DNA from: an uncultured Halomonas sp.
GTDB taxonomy: Bacteria; Pseudomonadota; Gammaproteobacteria; Pseudomonadales; Halomonadaceae
Assembly: GCF_947493865.1 (NCBI RefSeq)
Contig: NZ_CANLTC010000009.1
Span: 62,001-126,000 of the forward strand
Reading direction: 5' to 3'
DNA length: 64,000 nucleotides
Shown here: positions 17,265-26,701 of the stretch, piece by piece
How positions within the stretch are numbered: position 1 is the stretch's first letter
Layout of the letters: every line of letters starts with the position of its first letter
Notes under the pieces: generated by a model
The model's input: only the letters and a program-made list of their open reading frames with translations
Told to the model about the DNA's origin: nothing
Databases searched by the model: none
Position numbers and translations under genes: made by a program

Positions 17265-18266
17265 TCAATCCTGCGCCTGAGCCTGTACCGCGGTGACGGC
17301 GATCACGTGATAGACATCATCGGGGCTGCAACCCCGGGAGAGATCGTTGGCGGGCTTGGCCAGCCCTTGCAACATGGGCCCGATGGCCTTGGCTCCGCCG
17401 ATGCGCTCCGCCAGCTTGTAGCCGATGTTGCCGGCTTCGAGATCCGGGAAGATCAGCACGTTGGCTTCGCCTTTCACCCGGGAATCCGGCAGCTTGCGCT
17501 GGGCGATCTCGGGCACGATGGCGGCATCGAGCTGTATATCCTCGTCGATGGCGAGTTCAGGGCACTCGGCCTTCACCTTGCGCGCCGCCTCCACCACCTT
17601 GTCCACCGCCGCATGCTTGGCGCTGCCATTGGTGGAAAACGACAGCATGGCCACCTTCGGCTCCTCGCCGAGCAAGGCGCGTGCGCTGTCGGCCGCTGCC
17701 TTGGCAATCTCGGCAAGCTCTTCGGCGCTCGGGTCGATGACCAGGCCACAATCGGAGAAGATCATGCCGCCCTTGCGTTGATGATGCGCCTCCTCCATCA
17801 CCATCAAAAAGAAACTCGATACCAGCTTGGCGCCCGGCTTGACTCCCACGATCTGAATGGCGCTGCGCACCACATCCGCCGTGGTATGCACGGCACCCGC
17901 GACGGAGCCATCCGCGTGTTCCAGACGCACCAGCAGGTCGGCGAAGACCAGCGGTTTTTGCACTTCATGCTCGGCGCGCTCTTGAGTCATGCCCTTCTTG
18001 TGGCGCAGTTGATACAGCGCCTCGACCAGGGAGGGGGTCAGCGACGACTCGGCCGGGTCGATCAGGGTGATGGCATCGAGGGACACATTATTGTCCGCCG
18101 CTGTCGCTTCGATCCCGGCGCGTTCGCCGACGAGGATGATATCGGCAATGCCATCCTGCGCCGCTCTTACCGCCGCCTCCAGCACCCGGGCATCGTCGCC
18201 TTCGCAAAGAACGATACGCTTACGCGCCTGCTTGGCACGTTCCATGATGTTGTCGAGTACCTGCAT
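17265..18266 (-). CDS. pta: Phosphate acetyltransferase (short form)
   Basis: A 333-residue phosphotransacetylase with the typical PTA_PTB core: ERAKQARKRIVLCEGDDARVLEA at the N-terminus, GAVHTTADVVRSAIQIVG at mid-length and EANVLIFPDLEAGNIGYKLA near the C-terminus. It converts acetyl phosphate from Xsc to acetyl-CoA; short-form Pta next to xsc is a hallmark of sulfonate pathways. The ATG at 18266 has AGGAGG 8 nt upstream. A hairpin terminator separates it from xsc, so it may be expressed at a lower level or by read-through. Confidence 0.9.
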   Translation of the reverse strand: MQVLDNIMERAKQARKRIVLCEGDDARVLEAAVRAAQDGIADIILVGERAGIEATAADNNVSLDAITLIDPAESSLTPSLVEALYQLRHKKGMTQERAEHEVQKPLVFADLLVRLEHADGSVAGAVHTTADVVRSAIQIVGVKPGAKLVSSFFLMVMEEAHHQRKGGMIFSDCGLVIDPSAEELAEIAKAAADSARALLGEEPKVAMLSFSTNGSAKHAAVDKVVEAARKVKAECPELAIDEDIQLDAAIVPEIAQRKLPDSRVKGEANVLIFPDLEAGNIGYKLAERIGGAKAIGPMLQGLAKPANDLSRGCSPDDVYHVIAVTAVQAQAQD

Positions 18267-18316
18267 GGTTGGCACCTCCTGATGAACACTCTTTGGAAAG
18301 TAAGTTGGAAAGCAAG

Positions 18317-18359
18317 AAAACCCCGATCCAATGAGGGTACCTCATCAGAGCGGGGTTTT
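18317..18359 (-). terminator. Branched hairpin between xsc and pta
   Basis: AAAACCCCG (18317-18325) pairs with CGGGGTTTT (18351-18359), and inside it ATGAGG pairs with CCTCAT. The outer stem ends in a T-run on both strands, so it can act as an intrinsic terminator or attenuator after xsc. Confidence 0.75.
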
Positions 18360-18484
18360 AGACGGGAACGCTTCAAGAAAGCATGTACTTACGTTGCGAG
18401 CGATGAGAGATTGGCTGCCGCCGGGCTGGCATGCCAGCACCGGCAGTAGTCATGACATCCAGCGCAGTAGCAAACATCGCTTCC

Positions 18485-20305
18485 TTACACGTAGTCCTGA
18501 TACTTCTCCAGCATCCGTACCGGCTTCTTCAGGGCGTCACGACGGAACGGGTCGCCCAGCTCGCGGGTACACATGATCTCGACGATGCAGGTCTTGCCTT
18601 CGTTCATCTGCATATCCACCGCTTTCTTGAAAGCCGGGCCCACGTCTTCGAGCTTGTCGACGACTATGCCTTCGGCCCCCATGGCACGACCGATCTCGGC
18701 AAAGCTCTCGTTCTCCAGTTCACCGGCAACGAAGCGACGACCGTAGAAGTCCACCTGGTTCTTCTTCTCGGCGCCCCACTGGCGGTTATGGAACACGATG
18801 GCGGTGACCGGAATGTTGTGACGCACGCAGGTCATGGTTTCCATCAGGCTCATGCCCCAGGCGCCATCGCCGCAGTAAGACACGGCAGGACGTTCCGGCG
18901 CAGCAACCTTGGCCCCGATCATTGTCGGGAAGGCATAGCCGCAGTTGCCGAAGCTCATCGGCGCGAAGAAGCTGCGAGGCTTCTCGAAGCGCAGATAGCT
19001 GTTGGCTACGGAGTTGATGTTGCCGATGTCGGTCGAGACCATGACGTTTTCCGGCATGGCCTTTTCGAGCTCACGCAGTACCTGACGCGGATGCAGGTAT
19101 TCACCGCCGGAGAAGGTCTTCTCCTGCTTGTTTTCTTCAATGACGTCCAGGCTGTAATCGTCACGCTCATGGGTCCACTCATCGAGCTCCTTCTCCCAGG
19201 CGTCCTGTTCGCTCTTGATGGTCTTGGCGCGTTCGTCCTTGTTGCTGTCACAGGCCAGATCACGGCCTTGCAGGCGCTCGGTAAGGGCGATGGCAGCTTC
19301 CTTGGCGTCGCCGCAGATGCCCACGGAGATCTTCTTGACCAGCCCGAGCATCTTGTGATCCGCGTCGATCTGGATGATCTTGGCGTTGGTCGGCCAGTAG
19401 TCCATGCCGTGCTGGGGCAAGGTGCCGAAGGGGCCAAGACGCGTACCCAAGGCGACGACCACGTCCGCTTGCGCCATCAGCTTCATCGATGCCTTGGACC
19501 CCTGATAGCCCAGTGGGCCACACCACAGCGGATGGCTGGCGGGGAAGGAGTCGTTGTGCAGATAGCTATTGACCACCGGCGCGTTGAGACGCTCTGCCAG
19601 CGCCTTGCACTCTTCCACGCCGTCCGCCATGACCACGCCGCCACCGGAAATGATCACCGGGAACTGAGCCTTGGCCAGCAGATCCGCCGCTTCGTCCAGG
19701 GTCCTGGCGCCACCCGGGCCACGATCCAGACGCATCGGCTTGGGAATCTCTGCCTCGATCTCGCCGTAGAAGTAGTCGCGGGGAATGTTGAGCTGGGTCG
19801 GGCCGATCTCGGACATGGCACGATCGAAGCAACGACCGGTGAATTCCGCCATGCGCGCCGGATGGGTGACATGCCCCTGGTACTTGGTGAACTCCTGGAA
19901 CATGGGCAGCTGATTACATTCCTGGAAGCCGCCCAAGCCGATGCCCATGGTGCCGGTTTCCGGCGTAATGATGACGACCGGGGTATGGGCCCAGAAAGCC
20001 GCAGCGATGGCGGTCACGCTGTTGGAGACGCCTGGGCCGTTCTGGCCGATCAGCACGCCGTGGCGACCGGAAGCACGGGCATAACCGTCTGCCATGTGAC
20101 CGGAGCCCTGCTCGTGTACCACCGGGATCAGACGAATGCCCGCCGGAGCAAAGATATCCATGGCATCCATGAAGGCGGAGCCCATGATGCCGAACATATC
20201 GGTAACGCCGTTTGCCACCAACGTTTCGACGAAGGCTTCGGACGGTGTCATCTTCTGCTTGCCCTGAACAACCTGGCGGTTGTCTGTGCTGTCTTGGGTG
20301 CTCAT
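18485..20305 (-). CDS. xsc: Sulfoacetaldehyde acetyltransferase
   Basis: A 606-residue thiamine-diphosphate enzyme. The N-terminal domain has PVVHEQGSGHMADGYARASG with the cofactor-activating Glu; the C-terminal domain has the ThDP motif GDGAWGMSLMETMTCVRHN ending in HNRQWGAEKKNQVDFYG, characteristic of Xsc. It splits sulfoacetaldehyde plus phosphate into sulfite and acetyl phosphate, in the cytoplasm. RBS GGAGGG lies 6 nt before the ATG. A sigma70-like promoter with an overlapping palindrome lies upstream. A divergent IclR gene is adjacent. Confidence 0.95.
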   Translation of the reverse strand: MSTQDSTDNRQVVQGKQKMTPSEAFVETLVANGVTDMFGIMGSAFMDAMDIFAPAGIRLIPVVHEQGSGHMADGYARASGRHGVLIGQNGPGVSNSVTAIAAAFWAHTPVVIITPETGTMGIGLGGFQECNQLPMFQEFTKYQGHVTHPARMAEFTGRCFDRAMSEIGPTQLNIPRDYFYGEIEAEIPKPMRLDRGPGGARTLDEAADLLAKAQFPVIISGGGVVMADGVEECKALAERLNAPVVNSYLHNDSFPASHPLWCGPLGYQGSKASMKLMAQADVVVALGTRLGPFGTLPQHGMDYWPTNAKIIQIDADHKMLGLVKKISVGICGDAKEAAIALTERLQGRDLACDSNKDERAKTIKSEQDAWEKELDEWTHERDDYSLDVIEENKQEKTFSGGEYLHPRQVLRELEKAMPENVMVSTDIGNINSVANSYLRFEKPRSFFAPMSFGNCGYAFPTMIGAKVAAPERPAVSYCGDGAWGMSLMETMTCVRHNIPVTAIVFHNRQWGAEKKNQVDFYGRRFVAGELENESFAEIGRAMGAEGIVVDKLEDVGPAFKKAVDMQMNEGKTCIVEIMCTRELGDPFRRDALKKPVRMLEKYQDYV

Positions 20306-20350
20306 GGAAAACCCTCCGGAGTGAGCTTTTGCTTTATTCGGTACGTTTTA

Positions 20351-20403
20351 TTCCATTTTCTGGAACTGATGCTGAATCTAGTCATTCCAAGAGTCAGCGT
20401 CAA
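20351..20403 (-). promoter_or_regulatory. xsc promoter with overlapping palindrome
   Basis: On the minus strand: -35 TTGACG (20403-20398), a 17-bp spacer and -10 TAGATT (20380-20375). The palindrome TTCCATTTTCTGGAA (20351-20365) covers the predicted transcription start. It would suit repression by the divergently encoded IclR-type protein. Confidence 0.5.
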
Positions 20404-20493
20404 TACAAAATTTCAAAAAATGGTATGCTTTCTATCAAATTCAGGAATTACTATAACCTTGATCAGATCACTACCTGCATCGAGAACATCGCT

Positions 20494-21309
20494 ATGAAGC
20501 CCGACATGAAGCCCGAAATAGCCAAGATCGATGGTGACACGCCTGCTTTACGCCTCCTGTCATTACTGGAAGTCATCGCCGAGAAGGATCGATTCTTCAC
20601 CCTTCAAGGGTTGGTGGAAGAAACCGGCTTGCCCAAGCCGACCCTGCATCGCATGCTGCAGCAACTTGAAACCGCCGGCATGCTGCAACGTGACGGTGAT
20701 AACCGCCACTACGGCACTGGCGTACGTCTGCGTCGCCTGGCCGAAAATCTACTGCTCAATAACACCGTGCAGGGCGCGCGACATGCAGTGCTTAGCCAAC
20801 TCGTCAAGGAGATCGGCGAAAGCTGCAATATCACCGCGCTATCCGGCAATGAAGTGCTCTATCTCGATCGCGTCGAGACCCAGGCGCCCTTGCGCTTCTA
20901 TCTGCATCCCGGCTCCCAGGTTCCGGTGCATTGCTCCGCCAGCGGCAAGCTGTTCCTGGCCCAGATGAAGCCCGCCCAACGCAGACGCCTGCTGGCCCAT
21001 GTCTCTCTTGAACGCTTCACTCATAACACCCTCACCGATCTGAGCCTCCTCGAAGAGGAGATAGAACGCGTCGGCAGTGCCGGCCATGCCTTTGATGATG
21101 AAGAGTTCCTGCCCGGTCTTTTGTGCATTGCCGTTTTGGTCCCGGCTGCCAGGGGCCGCTCCAACCTTGGCTTGGCGGTTCAAGGCCCCACCATGCGTCT
21201 GTCCCGGGAAAAAGCCTTGAGCTTCTTGCCGGCACTACGTGAAGCAGCTCAATCGATCGCTGCCATCGATGCTGAAGCCACTCCGGATGGCAACGCCTCT
21301 GCTTCTTGA
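20494..21309 (+). CDS. IclR-family transcriptional regulator
   Basis: A 271-residue regulator. Residues 15-75 form the winged helix (ALRLLSLLEVIAEKDRFFTLQGLVEETGLPKPTLHRMLQQLE); residues 90-255 form the IclR effector domain with VPVHCSASGKLFLA and a cysteine-containing GLLCIAVLVP segment. The start at ATG 20494 is chosen because the homology begins within 15 codons; a long upstream frame overlaps xsc and is unlikely. It is divergent from xsc and converges on the APC permease gene. It likely controls xsc and pta, but its effector is unknown. Confidence 0.82.
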   Translation: MKPDMKPEIAKIDGDTPALRLLSLLEVIAEKDRFFTLQGLVEETGLPKPTLHRMLQQLETAGMLQRDGDNRHYGTGVRLRRLAENLLLNNTVQGARHAVLSQLVKEIGESCNITALSGNEVLYLDRVETQAPLRFYLHPGSQVPVHCSASGKLFLAQMKPAQRRRLLAHVSLERFTHNTLTDLSLLEEEIERVGSAGHAFDDEEFLPGLLCIAVLVPAARGRSNLGLAVQGPTMRLSREKALSFLPALREAAQSIAAIDAEATPDGNASAS

Positions 21310-21340
21310 CACCGAGTGGCTGCTATCCGGTTTTGCGTTG

Positions 21341-22783
21341 CTATACATCGTCAGATGCCAGAATCAGATGATCGAGGTCCTTTTTCGATTTGCGGTGGAA
21401 AATATGTCGCCGAGTGGCGTACAAAATAAGTCCCAATGCAGTCCAGATTAGTAGTGCGATCCATGATGGTCCACTCAAGAACCCGGGCGAGCCAGGAATC
21501 AGCAAGAGCCCTAAAAACGATAGACTGCTGATCGCACCGAGCAACGACAGAAATTTCTTGAAGGGTGACACGCAGCCCTCATAATGCTTGCCGGAACCCT
21601 GTTCGGACCACTTGAAACATTTGTAGGCCACCGCACAGCAATAAAAGTAAGCGATAGCGACACCGGTAGCGGCCATGTCGACGACCCATAGCAGGGCTTC
21701 ACGGCCAAGCCATGGCGCCAGCAGACAAAGGCCACAGGTAAAGAGAATACCCGCGGTTGGCGTGCGATACTTCGAATGCAGCTGGCCGAAGACAGGAGGA
21801 AGCACCCCCGCCCGACCCAAGGCGAACATCAAACGACTGGTGGCGATATAAAAGCCATTGAGCCCTGTCGCAATCCCCATCAACAGCGCCAACGCCAGAG
21901 CAGCAAGCCCCAGATTCCCTAGCGTGGCCTGTACCATTTCGCCCGTGCCCCACACCGGTGACTGACCGACCAGGTCCATCCAAGGCACTGCCAATGCCGT
22001 CGCCAACACCAGAGCTGAGTAGTGTACTGCCGCCATGGCGAGGGCCAATACGATCAGCGTGAATGCCTTGGCCGGCGAGAAGTCGAACTCCTCCGCCGCC
22101 TGGGGAACGCTATCGAAACCGACATAGGCCCAAGGGGCGATGGCTACGATAGAGAGCACCGCCGCCCAGGACGACACACCGGGCTTGAATAGAGGCTCAA
22201 GATTACTGAACGAGGTACTCGGCGCCAGTAACATGCCTCCAACCACTGCAACCGCCCCTATGATCAATAGTACGCAGAATACGAACTGACTCTTGCCTGA
22301 GAAACTGCCCCCGCGAATGTTGATCAGTGCAAACAGGACCAAGGCGACGCTGGCAACCACGATTTCGCCCAGATATACATCCCAACCAGCAACGCTATAG
22401 AGTCGACCGACATCGACAATTTCGGGAATCAAAAACTTGCCCAATAACGCTAGTGCCGAGGCATTCAAGGCCACGATGGACATGTAACCCAGGGTCAAAA
22501 ACCAGCCGCAAAAAAAGGCATGATTACGCCCGAACCCTAGATAGGCATAAGAAAAACCACCCCCGGTGACAGGATATATCTTGATCAGAAAACCATAGCT
22601 GACGCCGATGATGATCATCAGCACCGCGCCGATACTCAGCCCCAGCATTACTCCCAGGGGGCCGGCCATGGCAATCCAGTCCGCGGGTAGAACAAAGCTG
22701 CCCCAGCCGATGGCGGAGCCAAAAGCAATGGCCCACACCCAATGCGGCTTCAAGCTCTTCTCAAGTTGTTCGCGCTGTTCCAT
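21341..22783 (-). CDS. APC-superfamily amino acid/amine permease
   Basis: A 480-residue permease with about twelve spans. It begins WVWAIAFGSAIGWGSFVLPADW, the APC helix-1 unwound segment with G-S-A-I-G-W-G, and later VTGGGFSYAYLGFG and APWAYVGFDSVPQAAEEF. The start is ATG 22783 with GGAG upstream; a frame reaching 22963 lacks support. The substrate is not evident; amino acids or small amines such as ethanolamine are typical of the superfamily. It converges with the IclR gene and may be part of the same sulfonate/amine island. Confidence 0.8.
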   Translation of the reverse strand: MEQREQLEKSLKPHWVWAIAFGSAIGWGSFVLPADWIAMAGPLGVMLGLSIGAVLMIIIGVSYGFLIKIYPVTGGGFSYAYLGFGRNHAFFCGWFLTLGYMSIVALNASALALLGKFLIPEIVDVGRLYSVAGWDVYLGEIVVASVALVLFALINIRGGSFSGKSQFVFCVLLIIGAVAVVGGMLLAPSTSFSNLEPLFKPGVSSWAAVLSIVAIAPWAYVGFDSVPQAAEEFDFSPAKAFTLIVLALAMAAVHYSALVLATALAVPWMDLVGQSPVWGTGEMVQATLGNLGLAALALALLMGIATGLNGFYIATSRLMFALGRAGVLPPVFGQLHSKYRTPTAGILFTCGLCLLAPWLGREALLWVVDMAATGVAIAYFYCCAVAYKCFKWSEQGSGKHYEGCVSPFKKFLSLLGAISSLSFLGLLLIPGSPGFLSGPSWIALLIWTALGLILYATRRHIFHRKSKKDLDHLILASDDV

Positions 22784-23673
22784 GCCGCTACTCCCGAATG
22801 GTCTTGTCTTATGCGCAACCGGCCATCTAACTCCTGTTAATGAGCGTAGACGTGAATACGACTTGGGGCCGACGTTAGAAGATGCCTCTAGCAAGGAAGT
22901 AGAACCAGAAGAGGAATGAGAATGGAGCCAATCAAGAACCTGTCTATGCACTATTCGGAACATGAAGTATCAAAAAAACGCCAGACAACTGTATATAACG
23001 AGATTTTTCTTACATCAGGCTGCATAACCCATGACGGTTTCCATTGCATATTTATTCTTTGATAACTACTAAAGTCGTATTACTCATGGCGGGCCAAGGC
23101 GTGGTGAGAGGTGAAAAGCCGAATCAAAAAACTAATAAAAATTGATACTTTTTAATTATTTATACTGCGCATTGATTGCTAAAAATTTAATTTACTCGGA
23201 ATTATCCATCTAAATCTTTCTTAGGACGTGAGACAATCGACCTGACATATTCAAGAGATTGGCAAAACTTCAACCGGCTTCCAGCGTCTCCGTTCGATAC
23301 TTGCCCTGACCCCCGGAGCGACAGGTATAGAAAGTCACCGGCGACACAATATGATTCACATGAAGCAAGGAAAGAACGGCTATCTCGTACAGAAATTCCA
23401 CACTCTATCCATCCGGTCTCAATAAAAATAACAAAACCGTTATTCAGCATCAGAAAGGAACAGACAAGTTGTATTCACAATATTTTATACAATAAATCTC
23501 GTACCAGCCACTCGCTGAATTGGCTTCATCTTATTTAAATTAATGAGAAATATGATATTCAATCATTTGTTTCTACATCGTTTTTTTAACTATTCTGATC
23601 ATTATTTTCGTGTTGCGTACAAGGAGAGCCATTCATCACACTTAAGCTTTACTCGGTTCGGAAACTTTACCCA
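22784..23673. other. AT-rich gap without a supported gene
   Basis: About 890 bp with clearly lower GC than the surroundings, including long A/T runs near 23120-23180 and 23450-23600. Only short frames occur, none with a convincing ribosome site or family match. It may hold a decayed or recently acquired segment and the promoter of the permease. Confidence 0.5.
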
Positions 23674-24135
23674 ATGCCTGAATCGTATGATCCGGAAGAC
23701 GAGAACCCTCTTCAGATAACCAATAACCATTGGTTTGCTTGGCAAACAATCGCCGCCGACCATGATGAAAACCAGTATTTCTACTCTCCTATCCATGTCA
23801 ATTACTCGACATCAAAAGGAAGAAATAAGTCATATTTTTTTCTCGATTTTACCAATGTGCTTTACCTCGATGGTGCGCAGGACTTCCACGTTGGCCTGAA
23901 AGTCCTGCGTCACCATAAAGACGTTTTGGTCGCCGACCTCTTCAAGGCCGACCGCGATGCCCGGTGTATCGCCATTGTCAGCCGCATCGATTTTGTCTGG
24001 ATGCAACGACACTGCCAGCACATTATCGATGCGTATCCGCCCAGCCTGTTCGGCCCTGCGGCGGAGCTGGATGTTGTGGCCTATCTGGACAGCGCTTTTC
24101 CCTACGTACATTCAGGGATCACCTCGCCCAGGTAG
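23674..24135 (+). CDS. Hypothetical protein, 153 residues
   Basis: Not recognised. The frame begins in AT-rich DNA and from about residue 50 onward shows strong G/C preference at third codon positions, so the plus-strand frame looks genuinely coding. The protein is acidic at the N-terminus (PESYDPEDENPLQ) and contains an aromatic, Asp-rich C-terminal half (AYPPSLFGPAAELDVVAYL). There is no clear signal peptide or membrane span. The start is uncertain because no Shine-Dalgarno is seen. It stands alone upstream of mdh. Confidence 0.4.
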   Translation: MPESYDPEDENPLQITNNHWFAWQTIAADHDENQYFYSPIHVNYSTSKGRNKSYFFLDFTNVLYLDGAQDFHVGLKVLRHHKDVLVADLFKADRDARCIAIVSRIDFVWMQRHCQHIIDAYPPSLFGPAAELDVVAYLDSAFPYVHSGITSPR

Positions 24136-24366
24136 TCTCCTCGCAAGGAGTAGTCATGAAGGAAACACTGAATAAATGACTGTGCGCTGCTTCAAGCCAT
24201 GCAACGAGAGGTAATCGGGACGGTTTTTGTTATGCTCTGTCATGGCGATGGACCTATTTGAAATATGCGCGTCCGTGCCGAATATTGTACGACGCTTGTT
24301 TCCTTGTTCCCGCGAGGATGCGAGCATGGTGTCGTAGCTACCATCGAACTTCAGGAGGGATCCCAC

Positions 24367-25467
24367 TTGAAACGTCCTTTTCGTATCGCTGTCACCGGTG
24401 CTGCTGGCAGCATCAGTAACTCATTGTTGTTCCGTATTGCCTCTGGCGACATGTTCGGCAAGGATCAGCCGGTGATCCTGCAGCTCATCGAGCGTTCCGA
24501 AGCCATGCAGGCACTGCGCGGCGTTGCCATGGAACTCGAAGACTGCGCCTTCCCGTTATTGCTTGGCGTGCGTTTGCACGACAATGCGGAAGATGGCTTC
24601 CGTAACGTCAGTCACGCGCTGCTGGTCGGTGCCAAGCCCCGTGGCAAGGGCATGGAGCGCAAGGATCTGCTGGCGGAGAATGCGGAGATTTTCAGTCGTC
24701 AGGGCCGGGCCCTCAACGACTACGCCAACCCGGACGTGAAGGTTCTGGTGGTGGGTAACCCCGCCAATACCAATGCCATGATCGCCAGCCGTAACGCACC
24801 GGACCTTTCCCCGGCGCAGTTCACCGCCATGAGTCGCCTGGATCACAACCGTGCCAAGGGCATTCTTGGCAACCACATTGGTGCCAATGCTCAAGACATT
24901 ACTCATGTGGCCGTATGGGGCAACCACAGCCCGACCCAGTATCCCGATGTCCGCAATGCCAAGGCATTCGGTGAGCCGATCATGCCGACGCTGGACAAGA
25001 AATGGGTCGAGGAAACCTTCATTCCGCGGGTGCAAAAGCGCGGTGGCGAGATCATCGAGGCACGTGGTCTATCCAGTGCGGCCTCCGCCGCCCAAGGCGC
25101 CATCAATCACATGCGCGACTGGGAGCTGGGCACTCGGGACGGCGATTTCGTCAGCATGGGCATCTTCTCCGATGGCAGCTACGGCATCGCCAAGGGAATC
25201 GTCTACTCCTTCCCGGTACGCTGTCGCTATGGGCGCTATGAGATCGTGCAGGGTCTGTCCATCGACGACGAAGCGCGCAAGTACATGAAGGCGACGGAAG
25301 ACGAGTTGCTCGAGGAGAAATCCGCGATCGAGCATCTGCTGCCCAAGGAGACCGAGGAAGCGAGTAACAACCTGGGTGTGACCTTGCGCTCCGGCGCCAA
25401 GCGCTACGCCGACCAGGACGCTTTGGACGATAGCGAGGCCAGCGCCCTGCGCACCGATCGCATCTGA
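24367..25467 (+). CDS. mdh: Malate dehydrogenase (type 2) with C-terminal extension
   Basis: A 366-residue NAD-dependent malate dehydrogenase. Rossmann motif [21 protein letters not shown] at the N-terminus, substrate-binding arginines in [12 protein letters not shown] and [11 protein letters not shown], and catalytic His in [11 protein letters not shown]. It oxidises malate to oxaloacetate in the TCA cycle. The start is TTG 24367, with AGGAGG 8-9 nt upstream and homology beginning at the next codon. The usual type 2 enzyme ends near residue 328; here about 38 further hydrophilic residues follow (from ETEEASNN), which is unusual. Confidence 0.93.
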   Translation: MKRPFRIAVTGAAGSISNSLLFRIASGDMFGKDQPVILQLIERSEAMQALRGVAMELEDCAFPLLLGVRLHDNAEDGFRNVSHALLVGAKPRGKGMERKDLLAENAEIFSRQGRALNDYANPDVKVLVVGNPANTNAMIASRNAPDLSPAQFTAMSRLDHNRAKGILGNHIGANAQDITHVAVWGNHSPTQYPDVRNAKAFGEPIMPTLDKKWVEETFIPRVQKRGGEIIEARGLSSAASAAQGAINHMRDWELGTRDGDFVSMGIFSDGSYGIAKGIVYSFPVRCRYGRYEIVQGLSIDDEARKYMKATEDELLEEKSAIEHLLPKETEEASNNLGVTLRSGAKRYADQDALDDSEASALRTDRI

Positions 25468-25468
25468 T

Positions 25469-26620
25469 TCATTCGAGTCTCAGCCGTTCCCGCTCCTCGG
25501 TGATCCACCGGGGAGCGATCAGGATGTGAAGCATTCGCCACAGCGCCCATAGGGCTGCCAAGGGCAGCAACAAGGTCTCGAGCAGATAGACCACCAGCAA
25601 CTGAACGAAGCGCTCCACCATGTCGTCGGAGAACTGACGTACGCTCAAGGTCATGTCCGCGGTGCGCTCGCGCAGATCATTCAACCATTGCGTTAGCCCT
25701 TCCTCTTCTTCCAACGTATCGACATCCGCTTGCTGCAGTTCCGCCGTTGCCACGTTCAAGGCCTGCTGCGCCTGCTGTCGCCGTTCCTCCAGAAGTGCAT
25801 CCGAGATAAATCCGACCCCGGTTATCATCAAGGGAAGTGCCAGGCGGGCGACTACAAGCACGATGACGACACCCCGGGCCAGTAGCACCAAACGCCGGGA
25901 CAGCCCCGAGAATACCAGCGCCATCATCAATAGCACTGCGCTCAAGCTGCCAAAAACCGTCATTGCCGCGCCCTCTCCCATCTCCAGCAGCACGCGCTGA
26001 ATACCGATCGATGCCATGGCCACCACCATCACATCCGAATAGCGTTCCGCCATGTCCTGCAGCGGCTTGAATACCTGACCGGGCTTGACCGCCACGCCGC
26101 CGATGAAGGGCAATGTCAATTCCGCTTCGGCAGCCAGGGCGATACCGCGATCGATCAAACGCGCCGAGGCATAGGAGGCCGCCGCCAGGGCCAGGGAACG
26201 TTCAAGGGTCGTGATCGCCGAGGTCTGAGTCGGTGCCAATACCGGTTCAAGTACCCGCCGTTCGGCAAACCCGCTTATCGATGCAAGCAATACCACTCCC
26301 AGCAGAACCAGCATTCCGAGACGCTTTTTGAAATCGCGTCGCGGCATGGGCTTCGATTCGTCTGAGTCGCTCGAGCGCTCAGTTTCTATACGGTACGCCT
26401 TTAGCCAACTGGTAAACGGCAGCAACAGGCTGATAGACAGCAGCAACGCCTGCCATCCAAGCAGCCCGGGCCTGTGCCACCAGCGCCATGCCGCGAATGC
26501 GCCTACCACCAGCCCCGACAAAACGACATAGCTCAGCTCCGGCCAGCGTGATGTACTCACAAGCGCCCCGAGATAGGCGGCATCGAAAAGCAAGGCGATG
26601 GTCAGGCTCAGCATTGCCAT
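25469..26620 (-). CDS. Uncharacterised integral membrane protein with coiled-coil segment
   Basis: A 383-residue protein, family not recognised. It has three N-terminal hydrophobic spans, two or more central ones, and a pair of spans at the C-terminus (LLVVYLLETLLLPLAALWALWRML). Between them lies an Asp/Glu/Gln-rich helix (EERRQQAQQALNVATAELQQ) likely to form a coiled coil. The start at ATG 26620 (MAMLSL) is preferred to a frame reaching 26671. It ends one base after the mdh stop on the other strand. Similar proteins of unknown role are common in Halomonas-like genomes; function cannot be assigned. Confidence 0.6.
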   Translation of the reverse strand: MAMLSLTIALLFDAAYLGALVSTSRWPELSYVVLSGLVVGAFAAWRWWHRPGLLGWQALLLSISLLLPFTSWLKAYRIETERSSDSDESKPMPRRDFKKRLGMLVLLGVVLLASISGFAERRVLEPVLAPTQTSAITTLERSLALAAASYASARLIDRGIALAAEAELTLPFIGGVAVKPGQVFKPLQDMAERYSDVMVVAMASIGIQRVLLEMGEGAAMTVFGSLSAVLLMMALVFSGLSRRLVLLARGVVIVLVVARLALPLMITGVGFISDALLEERRQQAQQALNVATAELQQADVDTLEEEEGLTQWLNDLRERTADMTLSVRQFSDDMVERFVQLLVVYLLETLLLPLAALWALWRMLHILIAPRWITEERERLRLE

Positions 26621-26701
26621 CAAATAGTCTCCCCAGATGATGAATGCACCGATTGAGTGATTACGAACCAAACAAGATCAGCGCTATAAAGGACAGTCAT
26701 A

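Noticed and set aside
18431..20497. A 688-codon open frame antisense to xsc
   Set aside because: It mirrors a clear ThDP enzyme on the other strand; in high-GC DNA the complement of a coding frame often stays open. No motif or ribosome site supports it.
23202..23450. An 82-codon minus-strand frame in the AT-rich tract
   Set aside because: No ribosome site, no family, and low-complexity composition; likely chance.
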